Shown: positions 1 through 10,483 of the stretch, one piece after another
Position numbering within the stretch: position 1 is the stretch's first letter
Layout of the letters: the number at the start of each line of letters is the position of its first letter
NCBI GenBank assembly: GCA_964655175.1
Contig: CAZZLY010000026.1
Span: forward strand, 1 to 33,779
Direction: 5' to 3'
DNA length: 33,779 nt
Source of the DNA: JAIOPA01 sp964655175
GTDB lineage: Bacteria; Eisenbacteria; RBG-16-71-46
Position numbers and translations under genes: made by a program
The notes under the pieces: model-generated
What the model saw: the letters and a program-made list of their open reading frames with translations, nothing else
Databases searched by the model: none
What the model was told of the DNA's origin: nothing

Positions 1-29
1 GCCCGCGCCCGCGTACTGTGCGACGCGAT

Positions 30-1903
<1,874 letters not shown>

Positions 1904-1904
<1 letters not shown>

Positions 1905-2485
1905 TGGCCAAGCGTCCCCCGGTCGTGGACCTCACCGACGACACCCGCGATGCGCTCGAGTTGTCGTCCGGCGAGAACGCCGATCTGTGCCAGGGCTGTT
2001 CGCGCTGCTGTGAGACCGTGAGCATCGAGGTCGACGCCCCGCGGTCCGCGTGGGAGTACGACCAGTGGGTCTGGGTCCTCCACCACGAGAATCTCGAGCT
2101 CTACCTGGAGAAGCCGGAGCGGTGGTTCCTGCACATCGAGACGCGTTGCTCGAAGCTCGATCGCAACGGCCGCTGCTCGATCCACGGTAAGCACCCCATC
2201 CTGTGCCGCGAGTACGACCCGCGCGTGTGCGAACGTCGGCTGCCGTTGTCCGACGTCATGGCGTGGTTCAAGAACGCCGACGAACTCGAGCGCTGGATCC
2301 GCCGGAAGCGCCCGGCGCACTGGAAGCGCCTCGAAGCGTGGCGACGCACCAAGATCGGTCGCATGGCCCGCCGGGCCCCCAAGCTGCCCCTCGCCGCCCT
2401 GGTCCAGATCGCCGAACCCGGTACCGTGGGCCACGAGCCCGCGACGCATCTGCCCGAGCGCAAGGTCGCCCGCAAGCGTCGCTGA
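1904..2485 (+). CDS. YkgJ-family CxxCxxCC metal-cluster protein
   Basis: This 193-residue protein has the CxxCxxCC signature of the YkgJ/UPF0153 family (Cys29, Cys32, Cys35, Cys36), followed by further family-typical cysteines at 82, 91, 101 and 109 (the last two in a CREYDPRVC stretch). Eight cysteines suggest binding of an Fe-S cluster or zinc. The family's biochemical role is not established. The C-terminal 70 residues are rich in Arg and Lys (WIRRKRPAHWKR onward). The ATG shares one base with the upstream stop, so translation is probably coupled to the methyltransferase/reductase gene. The gene converges on mutS with only 7 bp between the stop codons, and I see no obvious terminator hairpin there. 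Family identity is firm; function is unknown. Confidence 0.85.
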
Positions 2486-2492
2486 ACGCGCG

Positions 2493-5126
2493 TCAGCCGT
2501 CGAAGCGCTGCTTCCACTCCATGAGCCGCTGCAGCGCCTCGAGCGGCGTCATGCGCTCGGGGGCCAACGCCCGCAGTTCGGCCGCCAGCGGGTGCTCGCT
2601 CGCGCTCGGGGCCTCGAACAGAGGCAGCGACGCGGGTTCAGCGGTACGCCGTCCCCGGCGGCCCGGACGCTCCAGTTCCTCGACCGTGCGCTCGCTCTCG
2701 AGTTCGGCCAACACCACGCGCGCGCGCTCGATGACGCTGGCGGGCAGGCCCGCGAGCTTGGCGACGTGGATGCCGAAGCTGCGTTCGGCCGGTCCGTCCG
2801 CGATGCGATGCAGGAACACGACGCCGTCGCCCCACTCCTTCACCGCGACGTGCGCGTTCGCGAGGCGCGGCAGCTTCTCGCTCAGCTGCGTGAGTTCGTG
2901 GTAGTGCGTCGCGAAGATCGTGCGCGGGCGCGGCCCGGAGGCCTCGTGGAGGTACTCGGTCACCGCCCACGCCAGCGCCAGACCGTCGTACGTCGCGGTG
3001 CCGCGGCCGATCTCGTCGAGCAGCACGAGCGAGCGTGACGTGGCGGACCGCAGGATGTCGGCGGTCTCGCTCATCTCGACCATGAACGTGCTCTGCCCCG
3101 CTCCGAGACGATCGGCCGCACCGACGCGGGTGAACAGGCGGTCCACGAGCCCGACCGTGGCCGACGTCGCCGGCACCCACGAACCGGTCTGCGCGAGCAG
3201 CACGAGCATCGCGACCTGACGCAGATAGGTGCTCTTGCCGCCCATGTTGGGGCCGGTGAGCAGCAGCACCTGGCGCACGCGCGCATCGAGGTGCACGTCG
3301 TTGGCGACGAACTCCCCTCGCGGCAGCAGTCGCTCGACGACCGGATGACGCAGGCCCTCCGCGACGAGCCGATCGGAATCCTCGATCGTGGGCCGCGTCC
3401 AGCCATAGCGGGCCGCCGCTTCCGCGAGGGCCGAACCGGCATCGAGCCGCGCCAGCGCATCGGCCGCCGTCTGCAGGGTCGCCACGTACCGCGCCCCCTC
3501 CTCACGCAACGCGACGAACAACTCGTGCTCGCGAGCCTTGAGCTTGTCCTCCGCGCCCAGCACCTCGGACTCGCGCGACTTGAGCTCGGGGGTCACGTAG
3601 CGCTCGGCGTTGGTCAACGTCTGGCGACGCTCGTAGTCGGCCGGGACCTTGTCGCGATGCGCGTTCGTGACCTCGAGGTAGAACCCGAACACCTTGTTGT
3701 AGCCCACCTTGAGGCTCGGGATGCCGGACCGCTCGCGCTCGCGCACCTCGAGGTCGGCGATCCACTGCTTGCCCGAATGCGCCAGGTCGTACAGATGATC
3801 GCGCAGTTCATCGAACCCCGGGCGCAGCAGCCCGCCGTCCTTGGACGACACGGGCGGTTCGTCGACGAGCGCGCCGTCCAGCCGCTCCACCAGCGCGGGG
3901 GGCACCACCAGCGCGGTCGCCTCCTCGGCGAACGCGGTCGCACCGAGGCGCTCGATGAGCGCCGGGAGACGGCGCAGCGCGTCGCGCAGGCTCCCCAGAT
4001 CGCGTGGCGTGGCCTTGCCGCAGGCGATGCGCGCGGCGAGTCGCTCCAGATCGGGCAGCCCCTTGATCGCCTCGCGGAACGTGCCGCGCGGGGAATCCGG
4101 GGCGAGCCACGCCGCCACCGATTCCTGCCGCGCGGTGATCGCGGGGATCGACGCCAGCGGCCGCTCGAGCCAACTGCGCAGGCGACGCCCGCCGGCGGCG
4201 GTCATGGTGACGTTGAGGTGCGTCCACAGCGTGTGCGCCGCCTCCCCGCCCGGCTGCGGCGTGAACAGTTCGAGATGGCGAGCGGTGGCGGCGTCGTAGC
4301 CCAGCACCGCCTCCTCGCTCCAACGCTCGACGCGCGTCATCTGGGCGGCGACACCGCCCTGGGAGCGGTCGAGGTAGTCCAACGCGGCCGCCGAGGCCGC
4401 GAGCGCCAACGGCAGATCGGCGTGAGCGTCGGCCACCGTCTGGCTCCAACGCGCCGGCGGGCGGTTCGCGCCCAGATAGCGTGCCACCGGGACGCGACTG
4501 CGCGTTCCGCCGAGACCGGTGAGCACGGCGTCCACGCGCGGGGCGACCTCGTCCTCGAGCGGCTCGGGGACGATCCATTCCGCGACGCGCGTGCGCGCGA
4601 GCAGCGTGGGCGCCTCGTCCCACGTGCACTCGGCCAGCTTCATCTCGCCGGTCGAGGCGTCGGCGAGGCACACGCCGACGCGATCGGGGCGCGGCCAGAG
4701 TGCGGCCAGGAAGTTGTTGCCCCCGCCGTCCAGGAACTGGTCGCTCGTGACCGAGCCCGGCGTGAGCACCTCGGTGACGCCGCGCTGCACGATGCCCTTG
4801 GCCTGCGACGGGTCCTCGAGCTGATCGCAGATCGCGACCTTGTGCCCGGCGCGCAGCAATCGCGCGACGTAGCCGTCGCGCTGATGCCACGGGATGCCGC
4901 ACATGGGGATGGGCTCGGGATCCTGCTTGTTCCGCGAGGTCAACGTGAGGCCCAGCAACTGCGCGGCCCGCACGGCATCGTCGAAGAACATCTCGTAGAA
5001 GTCACCCAGACGGAAGAACAGGAACGCGTCGGGATGCTCTTGCTTGAGCGTCGCGTACTGCCGCATGAGCGGCGTCTTGGCGGCGGCCGCCGCGAGTTCC
5101 GGGGACAGCGCGGGCTGCGACGTCAT
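2493..5126 (-). CDS. mutS: DNA mismatch repair protein MutS
   Basis: This 877-residue protein recognises mismatches and starts methyl-independent or MutL-dependent repair. The N-terminal mismatch-binding domain holds the Phe-Tyr-Glu motif at residues 43-45 (RLGDFYEMFF). The ATPase domain has Walker A GPNMGGKST at about residue 630, then the conserved STFMVEM and LVLLDEIGRGT segments and the ATHYHEL switch motif. Length is close to E. coli MutS (853). The open frame extends 39 codons further upstream, but the ATG at 5126 overlaps the stop of the secreted TPR gene in an ATGA and fits the family N-terminus, so I use it. No mutL is visible nearby. The 3' end faces the convergent ykgJ-like gene. 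Confidence 0.97.
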   Translation of the reverse strand: MTSQPALSPELAAAAAKTPLMRQYATLKQEHPDAFLFFRLGDFYEMFFDDAVRAAQLLGLTLTSRNKQDPEPIPMCGIPWHQRDGYVARLLRAGHKVAICDQLEDPSQAKGIVQRGVTEVLTPGSVTSDQFLDGGGNNFLAALWPRPDRVGVCLADASTGEMKLAECTWDEAPTLLARTRVAEWIVPEPLEDEVAPRVDAVLTGLGGTRSRVPVARYLGANRPPARWSQTVADAHADLPLALAASAAALDYLDRSQGGVAAQMTRVERWSEEAVLGYDAATARHLELFTPQPGGEAAHTLWTHLNVTMTAAGGRRLRSWLERPLASIPAITARQESVAAWLAPDSPRGTFREAIKGLPDLERLAARIACGKATPRDLGSLRDALRRLPALIERLGATAFAEEATALVVPPALVERLDGALVDEPPVSSKDGGLLRPGFDELRDHLYDLAHSGKQWIADLEVRERERSGIPSLKVGYNKVFGFYLEVTNAHRDKVPADYERRQTLTNAERYVTPELKSRESEVLGAEDKLKAREHELFVALREEGARYVATLQTAADALARLDAGSALAEAAARYGWTRPTIEDSDRLVAEGLRHPVVERLLPRGEFVANDVHLDARVRQVLLLTGPNMGGKSTYLRQVAMLVLLAQTGSWVPATSATVGLVDRLFTRVGAADRLGAGQSTFMVEMSETADILRSATSRSLVLLDEIGRGTATYDGLALAWAVTEYLHEASGPRPRTIFATHYHELTQLSEKLPRLANAHVAVKEWGDGVVFLHRIADGPAERSFGIHVAKLAGLPASVIERARVVLAELESERTVEELERPGRRGRRTAEPASLPLFEAPSASEHPLAAELRALAPERMTPLEALQRLMEWKQRFDG

Positions 5127-5755
5127 GGCTGCGCTCCGTTGCGTTCGCTGCGCAGGCGCGCGGCCTCGAGGCTGCGCGGCCAGCGACGGGTGAGCCGATC
5201 GCGGGCCGCGACGGCGTCCGCGACGCGGTGCGCGCGCTCGCACAGCCGCGCGTAACGCTCGAGCGCCGCCGGCTCGGCCTCGCCCGCGGTCGACTGCAGC
5301 AGCCGCTCGAGCGTGGCGAGCTCGAGTACGGGTTCACCCGTGAGCGCGAGCGCACGCGCCAACCCCCACTGGGCGAGCGGTCGCAGCGGCGCGGACAGCG
5401 ACGAGACCTCCTCGAACGCCGCACGGGCTCGCCCACCGTCGTTCACGCCCAGCCACGCCAGGCCCTGCCGGTAGCGGGCTTCGGCGCGATCGTAGGCCTG
5501 CAGGCGGGCGGCCGCGCGACCGAACGCCTCGGCCGCCAGACGATACTCACCGCGGGCGTAGCGGAACTGCCCGAGCGTGTAGGCCGCCCCCGCGGACACG
5601 GCACGGGGATTGGCGCGCTCGAGCCGCTGCAGCGCTGGACCGAGGCTGTCCGCGGGCAGCCCGGCCGGCAGCCGATCCCACACGCTCACGAGGGCGTGCG
5701 CGGGGGCCGCAAGAACGAGCAGGAGCGCTCCGAGGGCGAGGGCGGGCAGGCGCAT
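5123..5755 (-). CDS. Secreted TPR-type repeat protein, function unknown
   Basis: This 210-residue protein begins with a clear Sec signal (MRLPALALGALLLVLAAPAHA), so it is likely periplasmic or exported. The mature part is alpha-helical with TPR-like spacing, for example GAAYTLGQFRYARGEYRLAAEAF, AEARYRQGLAWLGVNDGGRARAAF and later LAQWGLARALALTG, giving about four helical pairs. No catalytic motif is seen. The ATG at 5755 is chosen because it places the signal peptide at the N-terminus. Its stop overlaps the mutS start by four bases (ATGA), so the two are translationally coupled although one is exported and the other acts on DNA. A weak promoter lies directly upstream, after the rpsA terminator hairpin. 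The TPR assignment is by eye from helix pattern and would need a profile search. Confidence 0.75.
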   Translation of the reverse strand: MRLPALALGALLLVLAAPAHALVSVWDRLPAGLPADSLGPALQRLERANPRAVSAGAAYTLGQFRYARGEYRLAAEAFGRAAARLQAYDRAEARYRQGLAWLGVNDGGRARAAFEEVSSLSAPLRPLAQWGLARALALTGEPVLELATLERLLQSTAGEAEPAALERYARLCERAHRVADAVAARDRLTRRWPRSLEAARLRSERNGAQP

Positions 5756-5764
5756 GGGCCCGCC

Positions 5765-5793
5765 AGTGTAGGGCGGCGCGGGTTCCCTGACCA
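5765..5793 (-). promoter_or_regulatory. Weak sigma70-type promoter candidate for the TPR-mutS pair
   Basis: On the minus strand TGGTCA (5788-5793) and TACACT (5765-5770) are separated by 17 bases, each matching four of six consensus positions. The predicted start would fall only about three bases before the ATG at 5755, so the message would be nearly leaderless; the absence of a convincing Shine-Dalgarno before that ATG fits this. It is a pattern match only. Confidence 0.3.
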
Positions 5794-5820
5794 GCCTGCC
5801 CGTGCCGCCCGACGCACGAA

Positions 5821-5844
5821 GGGCCCGTCCTCGCGGACGGGCCC
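5821..5844 (-). terminator. Hairpin terminator after rpsA
   Basis: A perfect 10-bp inverted repeat (GGGCCCGTCC / GGACGGGCCC) with a four-base loop starts 45 bases past the rpsA stop. On the minus strand the stem is followed by TTCGTGCGTCGG rather than a T run, so it lacks a classical U tract. Position and stem strength make a terminator likely. Two other hairpins in the window have nearly the same tail. Confidence 0.65.
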
Positions 5845-5888
5845 TCCGGGATGCTCCAGCGATGGCGACCCGAGGGCCGCGGGGACGA

Positions 5889-7685
5889 TTACTCCTCGTC
5901 GCCCACGTCCTCACGGATCTTGGACGCCGACGGATCCTCGACGGGCGGGTTCGCCGCGATGCGCGCACGAACCTGGTTCCGCTTCGAGGTCCACTCGGCC
6001 AGGGCGATGTCGTCCTGCTCCGTGAGCCACGCCTTCACGCTCAGGATGAGCCGGTGGTTCGGCACGTCCACACGCGTGACCTTCATGATGAGCGACTCGC
6101 CCACCTCGAACGCGTCGTTCGGACGCTTGAGGTCGTCGAGGCCCAACTGCGACAGCGGGATGAAGCCCTCGATGCCGTCACCCAGGTCGACGATGGCCCC
6201 GCGATCGAACAGACGGTTGACCGTTCCCGTGAGCTCCATGTTGGCCGGGAACTTGTCCGCCAGCTGCGGCCACGGATCGTCCGACACCTGCTTGAGGCCG
6301 AGCGAGATGCGACGGTGCTCCTTGTCGATGGAGAGCACCACGACCTCGATGGCATCACCCTTCTTGAGCACTTCGCTCGGGTGCGCGACGCGCTTGGTCC
6401 ACGACATGTCCGAGACGTGCACCAGACCGTCGATGCCCTCCTCGAGTTCGACGAAGGCGCCGAAGTTCGTGAGGTTGCGGACCTTGCCCTTGACCTTCAT
6501 GCCCGGCGGGTACTTGTGATCGAGCGTCAGCCACGGATCCGGCTCGACCTGCTTGAGACCGAGCGAGATCTTCTCGTTGGCCTTGTCGACCTTGAGCACG
6601 ACCGCCTCGATGACGTCGCCGATGTTGACGATCTTCGAGGGGTGCCGCACGTGACGCGTCCACGACATCTCGGACACGTGGATGAGGCCCTCGATGCCCT
6701 TCTCCAGCTCGATGAACGCGCCGTAGTCGGTGATCGAGACGACCTTGCCCTTCACGCGGTCGCCGACCTTGTACTTCTCCTCGACGCCTTCCCACGGGTA
6801 GGCATCGAGCTGCTTCAGGCCGAGCGAGATGCGCTCCTTCTCGGGGTCGAAGTTCAGCACCTTCACGCGCACCTTGTCGCCGATCTTGACGAGCTCGGAC
6901 GGATGCGCGACACGGCCCCACGACATGTCGGTGATGTGGAGCAGACCATCGATACCGCCCAGGTCCACGAACGCACCGAAGTCGGTGATGTTCTTGACCA
7001 CGCCCTCGCGGATCTGGTCCTTGGCGAGATCCTTCAGGATCGTCGCCTTCATGCGATCGCGCTCCTCCTCGAGGACGGCGCGACGCGAGACCACGATGTT
7101 GCGGCGGCGCTTGTTGAGCTTGATGATCTTGACCGCGACCGACTGACCGAGCAGCGCGTCCACGTTCTGGACCTGGCGCAACGCGATCTGCGATCCCGGC
7201 AGGAACGCCTCGACACCGTACAGGTCCACGACCACGCCACCCTTGATCTTGCGGATCAGCTTGCCTTCGACCACCTGACCCGAATCATGGGCTTCCTTGA
7301 CGCGATCCCAGACGCGCACGAAATCGGCACGCTGCTTCGAGAGCACGACCAGACCGTCCTGGTTCTCCATCTTCTCGAGGAACACCTCGAGCACGTCACC
7401 GACCTTGATGCTGGACGGATCCGGGAACTCGGACAGCGAGATGATGCCTTCGCTCTTGAATCCCACGTCGACGAGCACGTCCTTCTCGTCGATGGACAGG
7501 ACCGTGCCGCGCACGATCTCGCCTTCGCCGATGGACCGCATCGACTCCTCGTAGGCCCCGAACAGCTCTTGACGCTGCTCCGGGGTGAGATCCTCCTCGT
7601 CATCGTAGTTGAACGGGACGAGCGGCAGCGCTTGCGCCCGCTTGTTGCCTGCGGGGTTGAGGTTCTTCTCCTGGACTTCCGACAT
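5889..7685 (-). CDS. rpsA: 30S ribosomal protein S1
   Basis: This 598-residue protein binds mRNA on the small ribosomal subunit and helps initiate translation of structured messages. Six S1/OB domains can be counted: EIVRGTVLSIDEK near 55, QVVEGKLIRKIKGG near 140, QIREGVVKNITDFGAFVDL near 225, DRVKGKVVSITDYGAFIEL near 310, MKVKGKVRNLTNFGAFVEL near 395, and MELTGTVNRLFDRGAIVDL near 480. The last is the least typical. The six-domain layout and length resemble proteobacterial-type S1. A strong AGGAGGT lies 8 bases before the ATG. It follows aroA, cmk and plsC on the same strand, a grouping seen around rpsA and cmk in many bacteria. A hairpin terminator follows. Confidence 0.97.
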   Translation of the reverse strand: MSEVQEKNLNPAGNKRAQALPLVPFNYDDEEDLTPEQRQELFGAYEESMRSIGEGEIVRGTVLSIDEKDVLVDVGFKSEGIISLSEFPDPSSIKVGDVLEVFLEKMENQDGLVVLSKQRADFVRVWDRVKEAHDSGQVVEGKLIRKIKGGVVVDLYGVEAFLPGSQIALRQVQNVDALLGQSVAVKIIKLNKRRRNIVVSRRAVLEEERDRMKATILKDLAKDQIREGVVKNITDFGAFVDLGGIDGLLHITDMSWGRVAHPSELVKIGDKVRVKVLNFDPEKERISLGLKQLDAYPWEGVEEKYKVGDRVKGKVVSITDYGAFIELEKGIEGLIHVSEMSWTRHVRHPSKIVNIGDVIEAVVLKVDKANEKISLGLKQVEPDPWLTLDHKYPPGMKVKGKVRNLTNFGAFVELEEGIDGLVHVSDMSWTKRVAHPSEVLKKGDAIEVVVLSIDKEHRRISLGLKQVSDDPWPQLADKFPANMELTGTVNRLFDRGAIVDLGDGIEGFIPLSQLGLDDLKRPNDAFEVGESLIMKVTRVDVPNHRLILSVKAWLTEQDDIALAEWTSKRNQVRARIAANPPVEDPSASKIREDVGDEE

Positions 7686-7750
7686 GCGGTGCGACCTCCT
7701 GCTATGTGAAGTATGAGGTCACGGGTTCGCCGTGCCTCGGACAGCCTGAT

Positions 7751-8368
7751 TCAGCTGGCCTTGAGCTCCCGGATGTCCCGCATGACGCCGTCGCCGATCG
7801 CCTGATAGAGCGCGCGGGACGGTTCCCCGGGGACGTCGGGACCGGCCAGTTCCTGCCAGGTGCGCGGCGTGCCGAACGTGACGCGCAGTCGCACCCTTCG
7901 AAGCATCCACTCGCGTGGTCGATGACTCTGATCGACGTACACCGGCAGGATCCGTGCGTCGGTCGCGACCGCGAGCATGCCGACCCCGGGACGGGCGTCA
8001 CGCAACTCGCCATCGCGCGCGCGGGTCCCTTCGGGGAACACGAGCAGCGCCTTCCTCGCTCGCAACACGTCCATGGCGCGCGTGAGTCCGCCCACGTCCG
8101 CCATGCCACGCCGGATCGGGATGGCATTGAACGAACGGATCATCGGGCCGAACACCGGCGGGCGGAACAACTCCTCCTTCGCGAGGAAGTGCAGTTCACG
8201 CATCGCCGCGGTACCGACGAGCAGCGGGTCCCAGTACGAGCAATGGTTCGGGGCCACGATGAGACCGCCATCGCGCGGGACACGGTCGCGTCCCCGGACC
8301 TCCCAGCCGCTCAGGGCACCCACGAAGCCACCGAGCAGGAAGCGGGACGCACTATAATGCAGGCTCAC
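7751..8368 (-). CDS. plsC: 1-acyl-sn-glycerol-3-phosphate acyltransferase
   Basis: This 205-residue membrane-associated enzyme acylates lysophosphatidic acid to phosphatidic acid in phospholipid synthesis. The acyltransferase motifs are in order: NHCSYWDP (NHx4D) at residues 41-48, a substrate-binding stretch around PIRRGMADVGG at 84-94, and FPEGTR at 111-116. The start is the GTG at 8368, which gives the N-terminus VSLHYSASRF and has GGAG upstream at suitable spacing; the open frame continues further upstream into non-homologous sequence. A short hydrophobic stretch follows the start. The gene sits 77 bp after cmk and 65 bp before rpsA. PlsC is the usual name, though relatives with other acyl acceptors share these motifs. 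Confidence 0.88.
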   Translation of the reverse strand: MSLHYSASRFLLGGFVGALSGWEVRGRDRVPRDGGLIVAPNHCSYWDPLLVGTAAMRELHFLAKEELFRPPVFGPMIRSFNAIPIRRGMADVGGLTRAMDVLRARKALLVFPEGTRARDGELRDARPGVGMLAVATDARILPVYVDQSHRPREWMLRRVRLRVTFGTPRTWQELAGPDVPGEPSRALYQAIGDGVMRDIRELKAS

Positions 8369-8445
8369 GGGTTCTCCAAGTGTTCCGCACCCCCCGCCCC
8401 GCGCCTCACGGGGGGCCGGAAAGGGGTGCCACGACGGGTTCGACC

Positions 8446-9144
8446 TCAGGAGGACATCGGCCGGACGGGCGCGGGAGGACAGCCCGGATGTGCCCGGATG
8501 ACCCGCAGGGCCGCCTCGACCTGCGCCTCCACGTCCATCCCGCTGGTGTCCAGCACGACCGCCCCGGTCGCCGCCACGAGCGGGCTGTCGGACCGGGTGC
8601 GATCGCGTTCGTCCCGGACCCGCAGGTCCTCGCGGACCGCGTCGAGCGTGACGGGCACGCCACGGTGGGTCAGCTCGGCGAAGCGGCGAGCCGCCCGGGT
8701 GTCGAGGTCGGCATCCAGGAACAGCTTCACCTCGGCGTCCGGGAACACCACGGTCCCCAGGTCGCGCCCCTCGCCCACCAACGGTTCGTGCTCGCGCAAC
8801 GAGCGCTGCCACAGCACGAGCAGCTGGCGTACGCCCGGGAACGCCGCGACGTAGGAGGCCGCCTCGCTCACCTCGGGCGTGCGGATCGCGCCCGTGACGT
8901 CCTCGCCATCGAGATGGACGTGCGCGCGCGCGGGATCCCCGCTGAACCCGATGTGCGTCTGCCCCGCGAGCCGCGTGGCGGCCGCGTCGTCGGCGACCGT
9001 GCCGGTGCGCAGCATCTTGAGCCCGAGCGCCCGATAGAAGGCGCCGGTGTCGAGATAGCGCCAGCCCAGACGCTGCGCGATGGCGCGCGCGGTGGTGCTC
9101 TTGCCCGCGGCGGCCGGACCGTCGATCGTCACGACGAAGCTCAC
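8446..9144 (-). CDS. cmk: Cytidylate kinase
   Basis: This 232-residue enzyme phosphorylates CMP and dCMP with ATP in pyrimidine nucleotide recycling. The P-loop GPAAAGKST is at residues 9-17, followed by LDTGAFYRAL (31-40), the typical nucleoside-binding segment. GRDLGTVVFPDAEVKLFLDA (126-145) and RDERDRTRSDSPL (177-189) are the conserved CMP-binding and lid regions. Length is normal for the family. The start is GTG at 9144, with AGGAGG just upstream, and it overlaps the aroA stop by four bases (GTGA), showing tight coupling. The aroA-cmk order is common in bacteria. Confidence 0.95.
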   Translation of the reverse strand: MSFVVTIDGPAAAGKSTTARAIAQRLGWRYLDTGAFYRALGLKMLRTGTVADDAAATRLAGQTHIGFSGDPARAHVHLDGEDVTGAIRTPEVSEAASYVAAFPGVRQLLVLWQRSLREHEPLVGEGRDLGTVVFPDAEVKLFLDADLDTRAARRFAELTHRGVPVTLDAVREDLRVRDERDRTRSDSPLVAATGAVVLDTSGMDVEAQVEAALRVIRAHPGCPPAPVRPMSS

Positions 9145-10472
9145 GCCACCTCCTCGGGCTCGAGCGCACCGCCCAGGCCCGCGAGCGTGTCGAAGAACGC
9201 CGGATAGGACGTGGGCACGCTCGCCAGGTCGTCGAACCACACGGGCTCGTCCGCACGCAGCGCGAGCACGGCGAACGCCATGGCGATGCGATGATCGTGG
9301 TGGGTGGCGATGCGCGCCCCACCGCGCGGCACGCCGCCGGTGACCGCGAGACCGTCGGGGGCCTCGTGCACGTCGAACGCGAGGGCGCGCAGCCCGGCGG
9401 CGATCGTGGCGACGCGGTCGCTCTCCTTGACCCGCAACTCGCCCGCCCCCGAGAGCCGCGAGACGCCCTCGGCGCAGGCCGCGAGCGCCGCCCAAGCGGG
9501 CGCCTCGTCCACCATGCGCGGCACCCACTCGGCCGGCACGTCGAACGCGCGCAGGCGCTCGGGGCCGATCACCGTGACGTCGCCCACGGGCTCCCCGGCG
9601 GCCAGACGCGCGTGCTCGATCGTGACGCGCGCGCCCATGGCGTCCAGCACGTCGAGCAGCCCCGTCCGCGTCGGATTGAGGTTCACCCCGCGCGCGGTGA
9701 TGCGCGCGCCGGGTTCGCATGCGGCGGCCGTCAGGAAGAACGCCGCGCCCGAGAAGTCGCCGGGCACCTCGACCTCGGTGCCCACCAAGCGTGAGCCGCC
9801 CATGACCGTGACCCGTCGCCCGCCCTCGGCGAGATCGTGCCGCTCCAGCTCGACCCCGAACGCGGGCAGCATGCGTTCGGTGTGGTCGCGGGCCGGGCCG
9901 GGCAAGGTCACCCGCGTGGCCCCCGAGGCGGCGAGCCCGGCCAGCAGGGTGCAGGTCGCGACCTGCGCGCTGGCCATGGGGACGTGGTAATCGATCCCCG
10001 TGAGCGACCCACCGCGCACGGTGAGCGGCGGGGTACAGACCTCACCCTGCCCCTCAACGGATGCGCCCATCCTGTTCAGCGGCTCCGCGATACGCCGCAT
10101 GGGGCGACGGGACAGCGAGGCGTCCCCCACGAACGTGGTCGTCATGGGATGTCCCGCGACGATGCCGGCGAGCAAGCGCAGCGTGGTGCCGGAGTTCCCG
10201 CAGTCGATCGGCGCGTCGCAGGCATGCAGCGTCGCATCGGTCCCGTGCAGGTCCCAGCCGCCGGTGACCGCCTGGGCGCGGGCGCCCAACGCGACCGCCG
10301 CGCGCAGCGAGTGGGCGCAGTCCTCGCCCGGATTCGCGCCACGGATCCGCGTGGTGCCCTGTGCGAGCAGGCCGAACAGGATCGCGCGGTGCGTGATCGA
10401 CTTGTCCCCGGGGGGAGCGAAGGTGCCCGCCAAAGGACGGCCGCGCCTCACCCCCACCCGGAGCCTCGTCAC
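9141..10472 (-). CDS. aroA: 3-phosphoshikimate 1-carboxyvinyltransferase (EPSP synthase)
   Basis: This 443-residue enzyme joins shikimate-3-phosphate and PEP in aromatic amino-acid synthesis. Visible motifs are GDKSITHRA at 22-30, CGNSGTTLRLLAG at 91-103, SLSRRPMRRI near 120, the SAQV strand near 166, RDHTERML near 195 and the C-terminal HDHRIAMAFAV. The NSGTT, RDHTE and NPTRTG forms resemble class II EPSP synthases more than the E. coli class I form. The Lys usual after SAQV in class II enzymes is replaced (SAQVAT). The GTG at 10472 is the best start: it lies 11 bp after the PilZ gene stop and leaves a normal N-terminus. The next gene, cmk, overlaps by four bases. Confidence 0.94.
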   Translation of the reverse strand: MTRLRVGVRRGRPLAGTFAPPGDKSITHRAILFGLLAQGTTRIRGANPGEDCAHSLRAAVALGARAQAVTGGWDLHGTDATLHACDAPIDCGNSGTTLRLLAGIVAGHPMTTTFVGDASLSRRPMRRIAEPLNRMGASVEGQGEVCTPPLTVRGGSLTGIDYHVPMASAQVATCTLLAGLAASGATRVTLPGPARDHTERMLPAFGVELERHDLAEGGRRVTVMGGSRLVGTEVEVPGDFSGAAFFLTAAACEPGARITARGVNLNPTRTGLLDVLDAMGARVTIEHARLAAGEPVGDVTVIGPERLRAFDVPAEWVPRMVDEAPAWAALAACAEGVSRLSGAGELRVKESDRVATIAAGLRALAFDVHEAPDGLAVTGGVPRGGARIATHHDHRIAMAFAVLALRADEPVWFDDLASVPTSYPAFFDTLAGLGGALEPEEVA

Positions 10473-10483
10473 GCCGTCCCCGT

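Noticed and set aside
7686..7750. Promoter for rpsA using CATACT as -10
   Set aside because: The matching -35 position reads GAGGCA, too far from consensus; rpsA may be read from the aroA-cmk-plsC transcript or use a promoter I cannot recognise.
8353..8358. A perfect TATAAT on the plus strand inside the start of plsC
   Set aside because: No acceptable -35 lies 16-18 bases upstream and no plus-strand gene follows; it arises from the codons for His-Tyr-Ser.
8387..8429. GCACCCC/GGGGTGC inverted repeat between cmk and plsC as a terminator
   Set aside because: The 7-bp arms are separated by about 29 bases of mixed G and C runs with no stable single stem and no tail, and cmk-plsC-rpsA co-transcription is more likely.
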